Shown piece after piece: positions 45,724 through 54,655 of a DNA stretch of 64,000 nucleotides. The position numbers and the translations under genes were made by a program. Source of the stretch: Candidatus Lumbricidiphila eiseniae (GTDB lineage: Bacteria; Actinomycetota; Actinomycetes; Actinomycetales; Microbacteriaceae); NCBI GenBank assembly GCA_002529645.1, contig NAEP01000028.1:1-64000 (forward strand). The letters run 5' to 3'. The notes below the pieces were generated by a model. That model ran no database searches, had not been told where the DNA came from, and saw nothing but the letters and a program-made list of their open reading frames with translations. Each line of letters begins with the position of its first letter. The first letter of the stretch is position 1.

Positions 45724-45737
45724 TGTGACCGGTCACA
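45724..45737. promoter_or_regulatory. perfect palindromic operator of araB
   Basis: TGTGACCGGTCACA is a perfect 14-nt palindrome with a central CG, as bound by LacI-family repressors. It lies between the inferred start point and the araB ribosome-binding site. The LacI gene just upstream is the likely partner. Confidence 0.7.
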
Positions 45738-45751
45738 ATAAGGGAGGCATC

Positions 45752-47476
45752 TTGGCTAGGACAGAGTGCTGTGTGGTCGGCGTTGATTTTGGCACACTTT
45801 CTGCTCGTGCCGTTGTGGTGCGTATAGCCGACGGAACTGAACTCGGATCGGCCGCGTTCGACTACCCTCACGCCGTCATGGACACGGTTCTTGCCTCATC
45901 AGGTGCACCGCTACCACCCCGGTGGGCGCTCCAGGATGCCACGGACTATACCGCGGCGCTGCGAGAAACCGTCCCGCGCGCAGTTGCCGCAGCCAAGATA
46001 AACCCCGCCGAGGTCATTGGTATTGCGACCGATTTCACCGCGTGCACGGTGCTCCCGGTTACCGCCGACGGCACACCGCTCAGCGCTGTGCCCGAGTTGG
46101 TTGACCGCCCACACGCCTACGTCAAACTCTGGAGACACCACGCCGCGCAACCGCAGGCCGATCGCATTAACACGATTGCCGCGGAGCGTGGCGAAAGATG
46201 GCTGCCCCGCTACGGCGGGCTGATCTCATCTGAATGGGAGTTTGCCAAAGGGCTGCAGGTGCTCGAGGAAGACCTGGAGATATACGAACGGATGGACCAC
46301 TGGGTCGAAGCCGCCGATTGGATCGTGTGGCAGCTTACGGGATGCTACGTGCGCAACGCCTGCACCGCAGGTTACAAGGGCATCCTGCAAAACGGAGAGT
46401 ACCCGAGTCGCGACTTCCTTGGCGCACTCAACCCTGCCTTTGCCGGTTTCGCCGAGCAGAAAGTCGCGCACGAGATCGGCCAACTCGGTTTTGCGGCCGG
46501 CACGCTGACGACAGAGGCGGCCTCGTGGACCGGACTGCCGGAAGGGATCGCGGTCGCAGTGGGCAATGTGGACGCACACGTCACAGCACCAGCGGCAAAG
46601 GCGGTCGGGGCCGGTCAGATGGTTGCGATCATGGGCACATCAACCTGTCATGTGATGAGCGCTGATCGACTCGCCGAGATCCCCGGAATGTGCGGTGTTG
46701 TTGACGGAGGGATCGTACCCGGACTGTACGGGTACGAGGCAGGCCAGTCGGGAGTGGGTGACATCTTTGCGTGGTACGTGGCAAACCAAGTTCCCGAGCG
46801 CTACTTTACGCTGGCGGCACAGGCGGGGACATCCATTCACCAGTACCTCACGGACCTCAGCGATGTGAAGCCCGTGGGGTCGCACGGACTGCTTGCGCTG
46901 GACTGGCACTCAGGTAACCGGTCGGTACTGGTCAACCACGAGTTGTCCGGGTTGATTCTCGGCAGCACGCTGGCAACACCGGCGGAAGACGGCTACCGTG
47001 CGCTCCTGGAGGCGACAGCCTACGGAACAAGAACGATTGTGGAGGCATTTGTTGAATCTGGCGTGCCGGTCATTGAATTCATCGCTGCGGGAGGACTTAT
47101 CAAGAATGAGGCACTCATGCAGATCTACTCGGACGTACTGAATATGCCCGTGTCCGTGCTCACAAGTGAACAGGGTCCGGCGCTCGGCTCAGCGATTCAC
47201 GCGGCCGTCGCGGCCGGCGCATACCCTGATATCCGTACCGCCGCAGAGGCAATGGGACGTGTTGAGCGTGCCGCATACACGCCGCGACCGGCCGCGACCG
47301 CCGTGTACAACCGGCTGTACGCCGAATACCTCATCCTGCACGACTACTTTGGGCGGCACGGTAATGATGTCATGCGACGGCTGAAAGATGTGCAGCACGA
47401 GGTTCGTGCCCCTCAGGTGGTGTTGCCCGGTGTTGGCCACACCACCGTGGCACCCGACCGAGGGATGCCTGCGTGA
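45752..47476 (+). CDS. araB: ribulokinase
   Basis: Phosphorylates L-ribulose to L-ribulose-5-phosphate. 574 residues from the TTG at 45752, chosen because AGGGAGG at 45741-45747 precedes it; an upstream in-frame GTG lies inside the operator. FGGY-kinase features are VVGVDFGTLSARAVVV at the start, IMGTSTCHV and ATAYGTRTIVEAF in the C-terminal half, and an adenine-site segment FIAAGGLIKNEALMQIYSDV. The stop overlaps araD by four bases. Confidence 0.96.
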   Translation: MARTECCVVGVDFGTLSARAVVVRIADGTELGSAAFDYPHAVMDTVLASSGAPLPPRWALQDATDYTAALRETVPRAVAAAKINPAEVIGIATDFTACTVLPVTADGTPLSAVPELVDRPHAYVKLWRHHAAQPQADRINTIAAERGERWLPRYGGLISSEWEFAKGLQVLEEDLEIYERMDHWVEAADWIVWQLTGCYVRNACTAGYKGILQNGEYPSRDFLGALNPAFAGFAEQKVAHEIGQLGFAAGTLTTEAASWTGLPEGIAVAVGNVDAHVTAPAAKAVGAGQMVAIMGTSTCHVMSADRLAEIPGMCGVVDGGIVPGLYGYEAGQSGVGDIFAWYVANQVPERYFTLAAQAGTSIHQYLTDLSDVKPVGSHGLLALDWHSGNRSVLVNHELSGLILGSTLATPAEDGYRALLEATAYGTRTIVEAFVESGVPVIEFIAAGGLIKNEALMQIYSDVLNMPVSVLTSEQGPALGSAIHAAVAAGAYPDIRTAAEAMGRVERAAYTPRPAATAVYNRLYAEYLILHDYFGRHGNDVMRRLKDVQHEVRAPQVVLPGVGHTTVAPDRGMPA

Positions 47477-48180
47477 CCGCCACGATCTTTCAGCCCGCGG
47501 GAGAGCGGATCGTGCGCAATCAGGTCGCTGCCCTGCACGGTGACCTGGTGCGCTACGGCCTCGTTGTGTGGACCGGCGGTAACGTCTCCGGCCGAGTGCC
47601 AGGACAGGATCGTTTCGTCATCAAGCCAAGCGGCATCGACTACGACCACCTACGACCCGAAAACATGGTTCTCTGCACGCTCGAGGGTGCGGTCGTGCCC
47701 GGCTCCGAAGGAAGTGATCGACTCCCCTCCTCGGATACCGCAGCGCACGCCTTTGTCTATCGGAGCCGACCCGACGTGGGCGGTGTGGTGCACACCCACT
47801 CCACCTATGCCACGGCGTGGGCGGCGCGCGCCGAGCCAATTCCCTGTGTCATCACGGCGATGGCAGATGAGTTTGGTGGGGAGATCCCGGTGGGCCCACT
47901 CGCACTCATCGGTGACGAGTCGATCGGTCGGGGCATTGTTGCAACTCTTCACAATCACCGTTCCCGCGCCGTCCTCATGCAGAATCACGGGGTGTTCACG
48001 ATCGGTCACGATGCGCGGGACGCGGTCAAGGCCGCAGTCATGGTTGAGGATGTCGCTCGCACGGTGCATATCGCCCGTCAGGGGGGTCCGCTTGCTTCGA
48101 TTCCCCAGGAGGTCATCGACATTCTTTTCACCCGTTACCAGGACGTTTATGGACAGAACCCGGAAGGATCCCTCTCCTGA
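47473..48180 (+). CDS. araD: L-ribulose-5-phosphate 4-epimerase
   Basis: Converts L-ribulose-5-phosphate to D-xylulose-5-phosphate, which enters the pentose phosphate pathway. 235 residues, class II aldolase fold. Zinc histidines are visible in [13 protein letters not shown] and QNHGVFTIG; the phosphate site is [10 protein letters not shown] and the SSDTAAH segment is conserved. GTG start coupled to araB (GTGA), stop coupled to araA (TGATG). Confidence 0.96.
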   Translation: MTATIFQPAGERIVRNQVAALHGDLVRYGLVVWTGGNVSGRVPGQDRFVIKPSGIDYDHLRPENMVLCTLEGAVVPGSEGSDRLPSSDTAAHAFVYRSRPDVGGVVHTHSTYATAWAARAEPIPCVITAMADEFGGEIPVGPLALIGDESIGRGIVATLHNHRSRAVLMQNHGVFTIGHDARDAVKAAVMVEDVARTVHIARQGGPLASIPQEVIDILFTRYQDVYGQNPEGSLS

Positions 48181-49697
48181 TGTCGAAGCTCAACATGTCT
48201 TTCGAACCATACGAAATCTGGTTCCTCACAGGCAGTCAGCATCTCTACGGACCGGAGACGCTAGCACAGGTTGCGACACAGTCGCGTGCCATCGCACAGC
48301 AGCTTGGCGTTTCTGCCGATATACCCGTGCGTGTGGTCTGGAAGCCTGTTCTCACCGAGGCTGACGAGATCCGCCGGATCATGACGGAGGCGAATACTGA
48401 GGACGCGGTTATTGGCCTCATCGCCTGGATGCACACTTTCAGTCCCGCCAAGATGTGGATTGTCGGCCTCGATGCGCTGCGAAAGCCACTGCTTCATTTC
48501 CACACGCAGGCAAACGTTGAGCTGCCCTGGAGTGAGATCGACTTCGACTTCATGAATCTCAACCAGGCTGCACACGGCGATCGTGAGTTTGGCTACATCC
48601 AGGCCCGCCTCGGCGTCGTTCGTACGACGGTTGTGGGACACGTGACGAACCCGGCAGTGACCTCGCGTATCGGCACCTGGATGCGGGCGGCGGCTGGCTG
48701 GGCCGTCACTCGTTCTCTCAAGCTTGCACGCTTTGGCGACAATATGCGCTTTGTGGCGGTGACAGAGGGAGACAAGACTGAAGCCGAACTGCGCTTCGGT
48801 GTGCAGGTGAACACCTGGAGCGTCAACGAGCTCGCGATAGCTGTGAATACCGCTCGTCGGGGCGATGTAGACGCACTGGTTGCCGAGTATGAGGATCTCT
48901 ATGACGTTGTCCCAGAACTGCGACGCGGCGGCGAGAGGCATCAGTCACTGCGCGACGGGGCGGCAATAGAGCTCGGCCTGCGCTCATTCTTGGAGGAGGG
49001 CGGTTTCGGCGCATTCACGACGAGCTTCGAAGATCTGGGTGCACTCACCCAATTGCCGGGCCTTGCGGTTCAACGGTTGATGGCGGAGGGGTACGGGTTT
49101 GGGGCGGAGGGCGACTGGAAGACAGCGATCCTCGTGCGTGCGGCAAACATCATGGGCGCGGGGCTGCCTGGCGGTGCATCCCTCATGGAGGACTATACCT
49201 ACGACCTCACCCCGGGTGACGAGCGCATCCTCGGTGCGCACATGTTGGAGGTGAGCCCCGCACTCACCTCGAGGCGACCGACACTGGAAGTGCATCCGCT
49301 CAGAATCGGTGGTAAGGATGACCCGGTGCGTCTGGTCTTCACTGCAGATCCGGGACCTGCGGTCGTTGTGTCGCTGTCAGATCTGCGTGATCGTTTTCGG
49401 CTGGTGGTGCACGTGGTGGATGTCGTGGAACCCGCGGCTTTGTTGCCCAAGTTGCCGGTTGGTCGTGCAGTGTGGAAGCCGTTACCGGACTTTACAACAG
49501 CGGTGACCGCGTGGTTGGAGGCAGGGGCTGCACACCACACGGTCATGAGCACCGCTGTTGGTCTGGGGGCCTTCGAAGACTTCGCACGCATGGCGCGAAC
49601 CGAACTGCTTGTCATCGACAAGGACACAACGCTCCGAGCCTTCCGGCGCGAACTGGACTGGAACGCCGCCTACTACCGACTTGCTCGGGGTGTCTAG
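48180..49697 (+). CDS. araA: L-arabinose isomerase
   Basis: Isomerises L-arabinose to L-ribulose. 505 residues, close to the E. coli length. [16 protein letters not shown] opens the protein and the metal-binding glutamate region reads [21 protein letters not shown]. The order B-D-A is common in actinobacteria. The final part keeps [20 protein letters not shown]. Confidence 0.97.
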   Translation: MSKLNMSFEPYEIWFLTGSQHLYGPETLAQVATQSRAIAQQLGVSADIPVRVVWKPVLTEADEIRRIMTEANTEDAVIGLIAWMHTFSPAKMWIVGLDALRKPLLHFHTQANVELPWSEIDFDFMNLNQAAHGDREFGYIQARLGVVRTTVVGHVTNPAVTSRIGTWMRAAAGWAVTRSLKLARFGDNMRFVAVTEGDKTEAELRFGVQVNTWSVNELAIAVNTARRGDVDALVAEYEDLYDVVPELRRGGERHQSLRDGAAIELGLRSFLEEGGFGAFTTSFEDLGALTQLPGLAVQRLMAEGYGFGAEGDWKTAILVRAANIMGAGLPGGASLMEDYTYDLTPGDERILGAHMLEVSPALTSRRPTLEVHPLRIGGKDDPVRLVFTADPGPAVVVSLSDLRDRFRLVVHVVDVVEPAALLPKLPVGRAVWKPLPDFTTAVTAWLEAGAAHHTVMSTAVGLGAFEDFARMARTELLVIDKDTTLRAFRRELDWNAAYYRLARGV

Positions 49698-49728
49698 CTA
49701 TAAAACTGCTGGAGGTTGTTGACAGGTG

Positions 49729-49755
49729 ACCTTCCTGATGGAAGGTGTCATGACA
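49729..49755 (+). terminator. weak hairpin behind araA
   Basis: ACCTTCC and GGAAGGT (49729-49746) form a 7-bp stem with a TGAT loop, directly followed by the palindrome TGTCATGACA. No T-run, so it may be a rho-dependent or convergent end rather than an intrinsic terminator. Confidence 0.3.
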
Positions 49756-49867
49756 CCTGCTCTTTCTGCATCGGACGGGTCGAGCCAGCATCCGGCAGTG
49801 GTCGCAAGTCAAGCCGAGCGCTGGTAGTCGGTGCCTCAATGAGCACGTTGGTGTCGAGCAGGTACAT
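49748..49867 (-). pseudogene. truncated PIN-like (DUF4411-type) protein
   Basis: A 39-residue frame begins MYLLDTNVLIEA, the typical first strand and catalytic Asp of DUF4411/PIN-like nucleases that follow XRE-ImmA proteins. After residue 12 the sequence no longer fits and stops early, so only the start of the gene remains. It overlaps the upstream gene by one base (TAATG), as intact pairs do. Confidence 0.6.
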
Positions 49868-51021
49868 TACGCCACCTTGAGTGCGGTTGCGAGGCCCTGG
49901 AACGTCTCGTGCTTCTTTGTTCCCAGCAGCCGGTAGGCGTCGCGGTAGCCGGTGGAGCCCTCGAAGGTGCTGGTGATGACGGCGCGCGCGAACTGCCGAC
50001 TGAGTCGTAGGGGTTGCGTGTTGTAGTAGTTCCCACCCTGGCTGCCCGTTCGCCGCGCCGCGAGGATATCCCTGATTCGGTCGGACTCCTCGTCGTAGCG
50101 CTGGGTGAAAATCTCCCAGGCCACCAGGTGCGCCGTCAGGAGCTGCTTGAGTACGACGAGCGTGCTCACCCGGTAGCGGTTGGCGAGTCGATCGAGTTCG
50201 TCTGCTGTGGGCTCTCCTCGGTAGTCGGTGCGGAGTACAGCCTGCGGCACGAGTACCTCCGCGGCGACCCTGTTGCACCACAATTCAGCCTTCTTGCCCT
50301 GTTTTGCGTTCACCGCCGCGTCGGAGAGCGCGCTCTCTCCTAACCAGATGTGTGCCAGTTCGTGGATCATCGTGAAGATCTGTGCGGCTTTGGCGTCGGT
50401 GCCATTGATGAAGATCAGCGGCGCGATCGGGTCAGCCAGTGCGAAACCGCGGAACTCCTCGGTGCGAAGCACTCGACGCGTGCTTGCTCCGACGATTCCA
50501 CTGACCATCACGAGGACACCGAGGTCTTCGATCCTCTCGATGAGCCGACGCCGTGCCTCTTCCCGTTTGCTGAATGCCGCGCGGTCTCCGACATCTAAGT
50601 TGAGCAGACTGCGGATGTGATCTGCTACCAGATCAGGGTGGTTACTGGTCGTCGCAGAACCAGCGAAGTCAAGAGGTGTGAACCCGTGCGCGAGCGCGTG
50701 GGCACGGTACCACTCCTGGCGATCCTGACAGAGGTAGATCATGTCGAGCAAGTCAGCGGACGGACGCGCAACCCCAGTATCGCCGATCGTGCGCATGTCC
50801 GGAATCGGTACCTGCTCATCCGGAGGCTCCGGCAGGAACAGCAACCCCAGAGGCGTATGGGTATCGCTAGCGAACTTTTCCAGTTGCTTGAGCGTGGGCT
50901 GTCGCCCAGAGACCCACTCCTCGAGCTTTGGGGCACGCCTACTGGCGGTCTGCTCATCCCAGCCAGCCCGCTCCACCGCCCAAGAGAGAAGACCGGGGGC
51001 CACAGCAACACGGGTAGCCAC
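49867..51021 (-). CDS. XRE-type regulator fused to an ImmA/IrrE metallopeptidase
   Basis: 384 residues from the GTG at 51021, which has AGGAGG 8 nt upstream; a longer frame opens at 51102. The N-terminal 60 residues are a Cro/C1-like DNA-binding domain (LLSWAVERAGWDEQTASRRAPKLEEWVSG, about residues 11-39). The middle holds the zinc-protease motif HELAHIWLGE. Such proteins cleave or sense repressors in mobile elements or pair with a PIN-type protein as a toxin-antitoxin-like unit. Here the partner is truncated, so the system is probably inactive or in decay. It sits between the ara and gal genes. Confidence 0.88.
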   Translation of the reverse strand: MATRVAVAPGLLSWAVERAGWDEQTASRRAPKLEEWVSGRQPTLKQLEKFASDTHTPLGLLFLPEPPDEQVPIPDMRTIGDTGVARPSADLLDMIYLCQDRQEWYRAHALAHGFTPLDFAGSATTSNHPDLVADHIRSLLNLDVGDRAAFSKREEARRRLIERIEDLGVLVMVSGIVGASTRRVLRTEEFRGFALADPIAPLIFINGTDAKAAQIFTMIHELAHIWLGESALSDAAVNAKQGKKAELWCNRVAAEVLVPQAVLRTDYRGEPTADELDRLANRYRVSTLVVLKQLLTAHLVAWEIFTQRYDEESDRIRDILAARRTGSQGGNYYNTQPLRLSRQFARAVITSTFEGSTGYRDAYRLLGTKKHETFQGLATALKVA

Positions 51022-51173
51022 TCGGGTCACCTCCTCACACCGCTCGTAGGGACCAGTCTTGCACGAGAGCCTCGCCTCGATCCTACGTTCCAGCACCGAC
51101 ACTCAGCGCCAGGCTCGCGTTCAGGGTGGAAGCACCCCCTTTGATTCAGTGAATGGAACACCACTAAAACCGA

Positions 51174-52331
51174 CTACCGTTCTCGCTGCGCCCCCCGCGA
51201 GGGCACGACGGTAAAGATCACGGGGGTGTGAAAGCCGCGCTGCGCGAAGGCAGTCTCAGTCGCGCGAGTCACGATCGGAACAAGATCGTTGATGAGCAGC
51301 GCAACGGCCGCGCCCCCGAATCCGCCACCGGTCATCCGGGCACCTATGGCACCGTGTGCCTGAGCGGTCTCGACCGCGAGATCGAGCTCGGGCACCGAGA
51401 TCTCAAAGTCGTTGCGCATTGAGAGGTGCGAGGCATCCAGCAGCGGACCAATCGCGCCCGGTCCTTGCTCGCGCAGAGTGCGTACGGTGGCGAGCACTCG
51501 CTCGTTTTCGGTCACCACGTGCCGCACCCGACGGAAGGTTTTGTCATCGAGCATCTTCTGTGCGCGTGGCAAATCAGAGACCCGGATGTCCCGCAGCGAC
51601 GTGACCCCGAGCGCGAGCGCCCCGGCATCACACGCTTCGCGCCGCGCCGCATACCCGTTGGTTGTGTGCGTGTGCTCGACGCGGGTGTCGATGACCAACA
51701 GCGAGAGTCCGGCCGCGCGGAGGTTGAGGGGCACGATGTCGGCGTGAAGATTCCGGCAATCGAGAAACACCGCGGCATCCGTGTCGCCCAGCAGTGAGGC
51801 CGACTGGTCCATGATGCCGGTTGGTGCGCCGACCACAACGTTTTCGGCGAGGCGTCCGGCCTGAGCGAGGGCGGGGCGATCGAAGCCCAGCTGCCAGTGC
51901 TCGGTGAGCGCGAGTGCCACCGCGCACTCGAGTGCTGCCGATGAGGACAGACCCGCGCCGATCGGGACATCCGAGGTAATGAACAGATCTACCCCGCGGA
52001 CCCGGCTGAGGTCGGCCCCCAACTCTCCGAGCGCCCAGACCACGCCAAGCGGGTACGCAGCCCAGCCCGAAACTGAGTTCGGAGCGAGGGCATCCAGGCT
52101 GAGTTCCACGTGCTCGTCGCGACACGCGGTGCCGACCCGGATGGCCCGATCCGCCCGATCCGCGAGTGCGACAACGGTGCGCCGATCAATGGCACACGGG
52201 AACACGAATCCCTCGTTGTAGTCTGTATGCTCGCCGATGAGATTGACGCGGCCCGGAGCCGACCATACCCCGACCGCCGGGTGGCCAGACATTCGTATGA
52301 GCCCCTGCTCAGCTTCGCTCACGAGACTCAC
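51174..52331 (-). CDS. galK: galactokinase
   Basis: Phosphorylates D-galactose at C1 (Leloir pathway). 385 residues, GTG start. GHMP-kinase motifs are GRVNLIGEHTDYNEGFVFPCA (substrate site, near residue 28), PIGAGLSSSAALE (ATP loop) and GARMTGGGFGGAAVALL. It follows galT by 54 bases on the same strand. Confidence 0.96.
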   Translation of the reverse strand: MSLVSEAEQGLIRMSGHPAVGVWSAPGRVNLIGEHTDYNEGFVFPCAIDRRTVVALADRADRAIRVGTACRDEHVELSLDALAPNSVSGWAAYPLGVVWALGELGADLSRVRGVDLFITSDVPIGAGLSSSAALECAVALALTEHWQLGFDRPALAQAGRLAENVVVGAPTGIMDQSASLLGDTDAAVFLDCRNLHADIVPLNLRAAGLSLLVIDTRVEHTHTTNGYAARREACDAGALALGVTSLRDIRVSDLPRAQKMLDDKTFRRVRHVVTENERVLATVRTLREQGPGAIGPLLDASHLSMRNDFEISVPELDLAVETAQAHGAIGARMTGGGFGGAAVALLINDLVPIVTRATETAFAQRGFHTPVIFTVVPSRGAQRER

Positions 52332-52385
52332 AGCTTCATCGTCTTTCTCATCACCGCAAACCCGCCTGTTCGGCCTCCCAGGGGG

Positions 52386-53651
52386 TCACAGTGTCACGCC
52401 CGCAAGTGCCGCTCGGAACGCTATTGCCTGGGTTTCCGGGGGCACATCGCCGACCCAGGCTCCCATGGCTGCTTCCGAGCCGGCTAAGAATTTCAGCTTC
52501 TGCGCGGCGCGGCGCGGGCTCGTTAACTGCAGCATCATCCGCACCTCGTCGCGTCGTTCTCGGATGGGAGCCTGATGCCAGGCCGCAATGTAGGGCGTGG
52601 GAGTGTGGTAGAGCCGATCAACACCGCGCAATAACCGCACGTAGAGTTCTGCGAGTTCATCGCGTTCTGCGAGCGTGGTGGCGGCGAAGTCCGGCACGTG
52701 CCGGTGCGGCATGAGGTGAACCTCGATCGGCCACCGGGCGGCAAAGGGCACGAACGCCGTCCAGTGGGTTCCGCTCAGAAGCATCCGGTCGCCCTGTTGT
52801 TCGCGTTCGAGTAGGTCGCCCATAAGGGTTGGTCCGTACGAATCGAGGGCGGCGAGCAACCGTTCGGTGCGCGGAGTCACATACGGGTACGCGTAGATCT
52901 GGCCGTGTGGATGTCCCAGCGTCACGCCAATCGCCTCGCCCCGGTTTTCGAACGGAAACACCTGTTCGACACCGGGGAGCGCGGACAGTGCCGCCGTGCG
53001 CTGCGCCCATGCCTCGATAACGGTTCGTACACGGGAGACGGTTTGCGTGCCACAGGAGCCAGCACGGTTGGGACTGAAACAGACGACTTCGGTGCGGCCA
53101 ACGGCCGGGCGAGTGCGCTCCAATCCCACCGTCCGGAGCTCGGTTCGGGCCAGGGTGCTTGCGCGTTCGAGGTCGTGGTTCGCGACGTCCGCCAGTGCGG
53201 GGCCAAACGAGGGGGAGCGGTTTTCGAAGACGGCAACATCATAGTTGCTCGGAATTTCCGAGGGATTGCCCGGGCACTGCGGTGTGAGGGGGTCGAGTTC
53301 GGCGGGTGGTAAAAACACCCGGTTCTGACGGGCGGCGGCGATGGACACCCATTCGCCGGTGAGGGCATCTTGTCGCATTTGTGCGGTGGCCGGTCGTGGG
53401 TCGAGGTTTCGCTCGTCGACGGCCCGTTCTGGTGACAGTGTCGTGTCGGCGTCGTCGAAGTAGATGAGGTTGCGACCGTCTGCGAGTGTGGTCTGGTGCA
53501 CCGCGATGCGGGTGTCCGCGTGGTAGGAGTCGAGGGGGAGGGCAGGTGTTGGTGGCGCGGCATCCGGAGGGGTGTCCGCGTGGCACGAATTGAGGGTGAG
53601 GCCGCTGGTGTGCGGTGGGTCATCGAGATTGGCTGCGGAATTGTCAGGCAC
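52386..53651 (-). CDS. galT: galactose-1-phosphate uridylyltransferase with N-terminal extension
   Basis: Exchanges UMP between UDP-glucose and galactose-1-phosphate. 421 residues from the GTG at 53651; the longer frame would run into the galM start region. TATCGT lies exactly 6 nt before this GTG, suggesting a leaderless message. The active-site HPH motif is seen in GHPHGQIYAYPY. About 65 residues precede the usual start near ADGRNLIYFDDAD; they include LDSYHADTR and LNSCHADTP, encoded by a 60-bp-period DNA repeat. Confidence 0.93.
   Translation of the reverse strand: MPDNSAANLDDPPHTSGLTLNSCHADTPPDAAPPTPALPLDSYHADTRIAVHQTTLADGRNLIYFDDADTTLSPERAVDERNLDPRPATAQMRQDALTGEWVSIAAARQNRVFLPPAELDPLTPQCPGNPSEIPSNYDVAVFENRSPSFGPALADVANHDLERASTLARTELRTVGLERTRPAVGRTEVVCFSPNRAGSCGTQTVSRVRTVIEAWAQRTAALSALPGVEQVFPFENRGEAIGVTLGHPHGQIYAYPYVTPRTERLLAALDSYGPTLMGDLLEREQQGDRMLLSGTHWTAFVPFAARWPIEVHLMPHRHVPDFAATTLAERDELAELYVRLLRGVDRLYHTPTPYIAAWHQAPIRERRDEVRMMLQLTSPRRAAQKLKFLAGSEAAMGAWVGDVPPETQAIAFRAALAGVTL
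53510..53601. repeat. 32-nt repeat pair in the 5' part of galT
   Basis: Segments 53510-53541 and 53570-53601 share GGGTGTCCGCGTGG, GA and GAGGG-GAGG with six mismatches; the offset is exactly 60. The intervening 28 bases are unrelated. Confidence 0.6.
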
Positions 53652-53728
53652 TCCGACACGATACGGCAGTTTGGCAGATCCGGCGTGCAGCGTTCGTCTT
53701 GGTTCAGCCGGGCACTTAGAGTGGAACC

Positions 53729-54655
53729 ATGACCCTGCCCACGGGCGAGCAGTTCGTGCTCGAGACGACGACCGCATCCGGAGAGCTGAAGGCCACCATC
53801 ACGGCGGTTGCCGCCGGAATTCGCGAGCTCACCATTAACGGCATTGATCTGGTGCCCACGTTTCGAGAAGACCAGACGCCGCCGTCCGGTGCCGGTATCG
53901 TGCTTGTTCCGTGGCCAAGCCGGATCCGGGATGGGAAATGGGTTGCCAATGGCGTTACCCATCAGCTCGACATTACCGAGGTGCCGCGGAATACCGCGCT
54001 GCACGGCCTGCTTCGCTACACCGAGTATCGGATGATTGCGCAGGAATCCGACTCGGTGACGCTTACGACCAAGGTGTATCCGCGACCGGGATACCCATTT
54101 TTACTCGACACTGCCGTGCACTACGAGCTTGTTGCCGACGGGCTGAGGGTCACCCATCGGATCGAGAACGACGGCGCTGACTCAGCGCCCGTCGCGATCG
54201 GCTCGCACCCGTACCTCAAGATCGGTGGTGTAGCAACGGAGGATCTGATCCTGAGGGTGGATGCCGCGAGCCACATCACCTTTGACGAGCGACTGCTGCC
54301 CATCGCTGAGGTGCAGGTGGATGGCACCGAATGGGACTTCCGCAAGGGTCGTCGGGTTGGTGACCTGCATTTGGATGACACGTGGGGTGAGTTGCCCAGC
54401 CACGACGGTGAGGTCGTGAGTTCGCTCACAGCTCCCGATGGTCGGAGCGTCTCGATGTGGGCGGAACCGATTTTTGGGTACGTGCAGGTGTACACCTCGC
54501 GGGATTTCCCCGGTGAATCTATGGCCATTGCGGTGGAGCCGATGACGGCTCCCGCTGAGGCCTTCAACTCCGGGCGGGGTGTGCGGTGGCTTGATCCCGG
54601 TGAGGAGTGGGAGTGTTCGTGGGGAATCCGGTTTGCCGGGTTTGCGGCAAACTAG
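53729..54655 (+). CDS. galM: aldose 1-epimerase family protein
   Basis: 308 residues, mutarotase fold. Catalytic histidines sit in NTALHGLLR and GSHPYL and the catalytic glutamate in EPMTAPAEAFNSG. It would interconvert the anomers of galactose or arabinose. It is divergent from galT; TAGAGT lies exactly 6 nt before the ATG and no Shine-Dalgarno is present, so it is probably leaderless. Its last four bases overlap the end of the convergent protease gene. Confidence 0.92.
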   Translation: MTLPTGEQFVLETTTASGELKATITAVAAGIRELTINGIDLVPTFREDQTPPSGAGIVLVPWPSRIRDGKWVANGVTHQLDITEVPRNTALHGLLRYTEYRMIAQESDSVTLTTKVYPRPGYPFLLDTAVHYELVADGLRVTHRIENDGADSAPVAIGSHPYLKIGGVATEDLILRVDAASHITFDERLLPIAEVQVDGTEWDFRKGRRVGDLHLDDTWGELPSHDGEVVSSLTAPDGRSVSMWAEPIFGYVQVYTSRDFPGESMAIAVEPMTAPAEAFNSGRGVRWLDPGEEWECSWGIRFAGFAAN

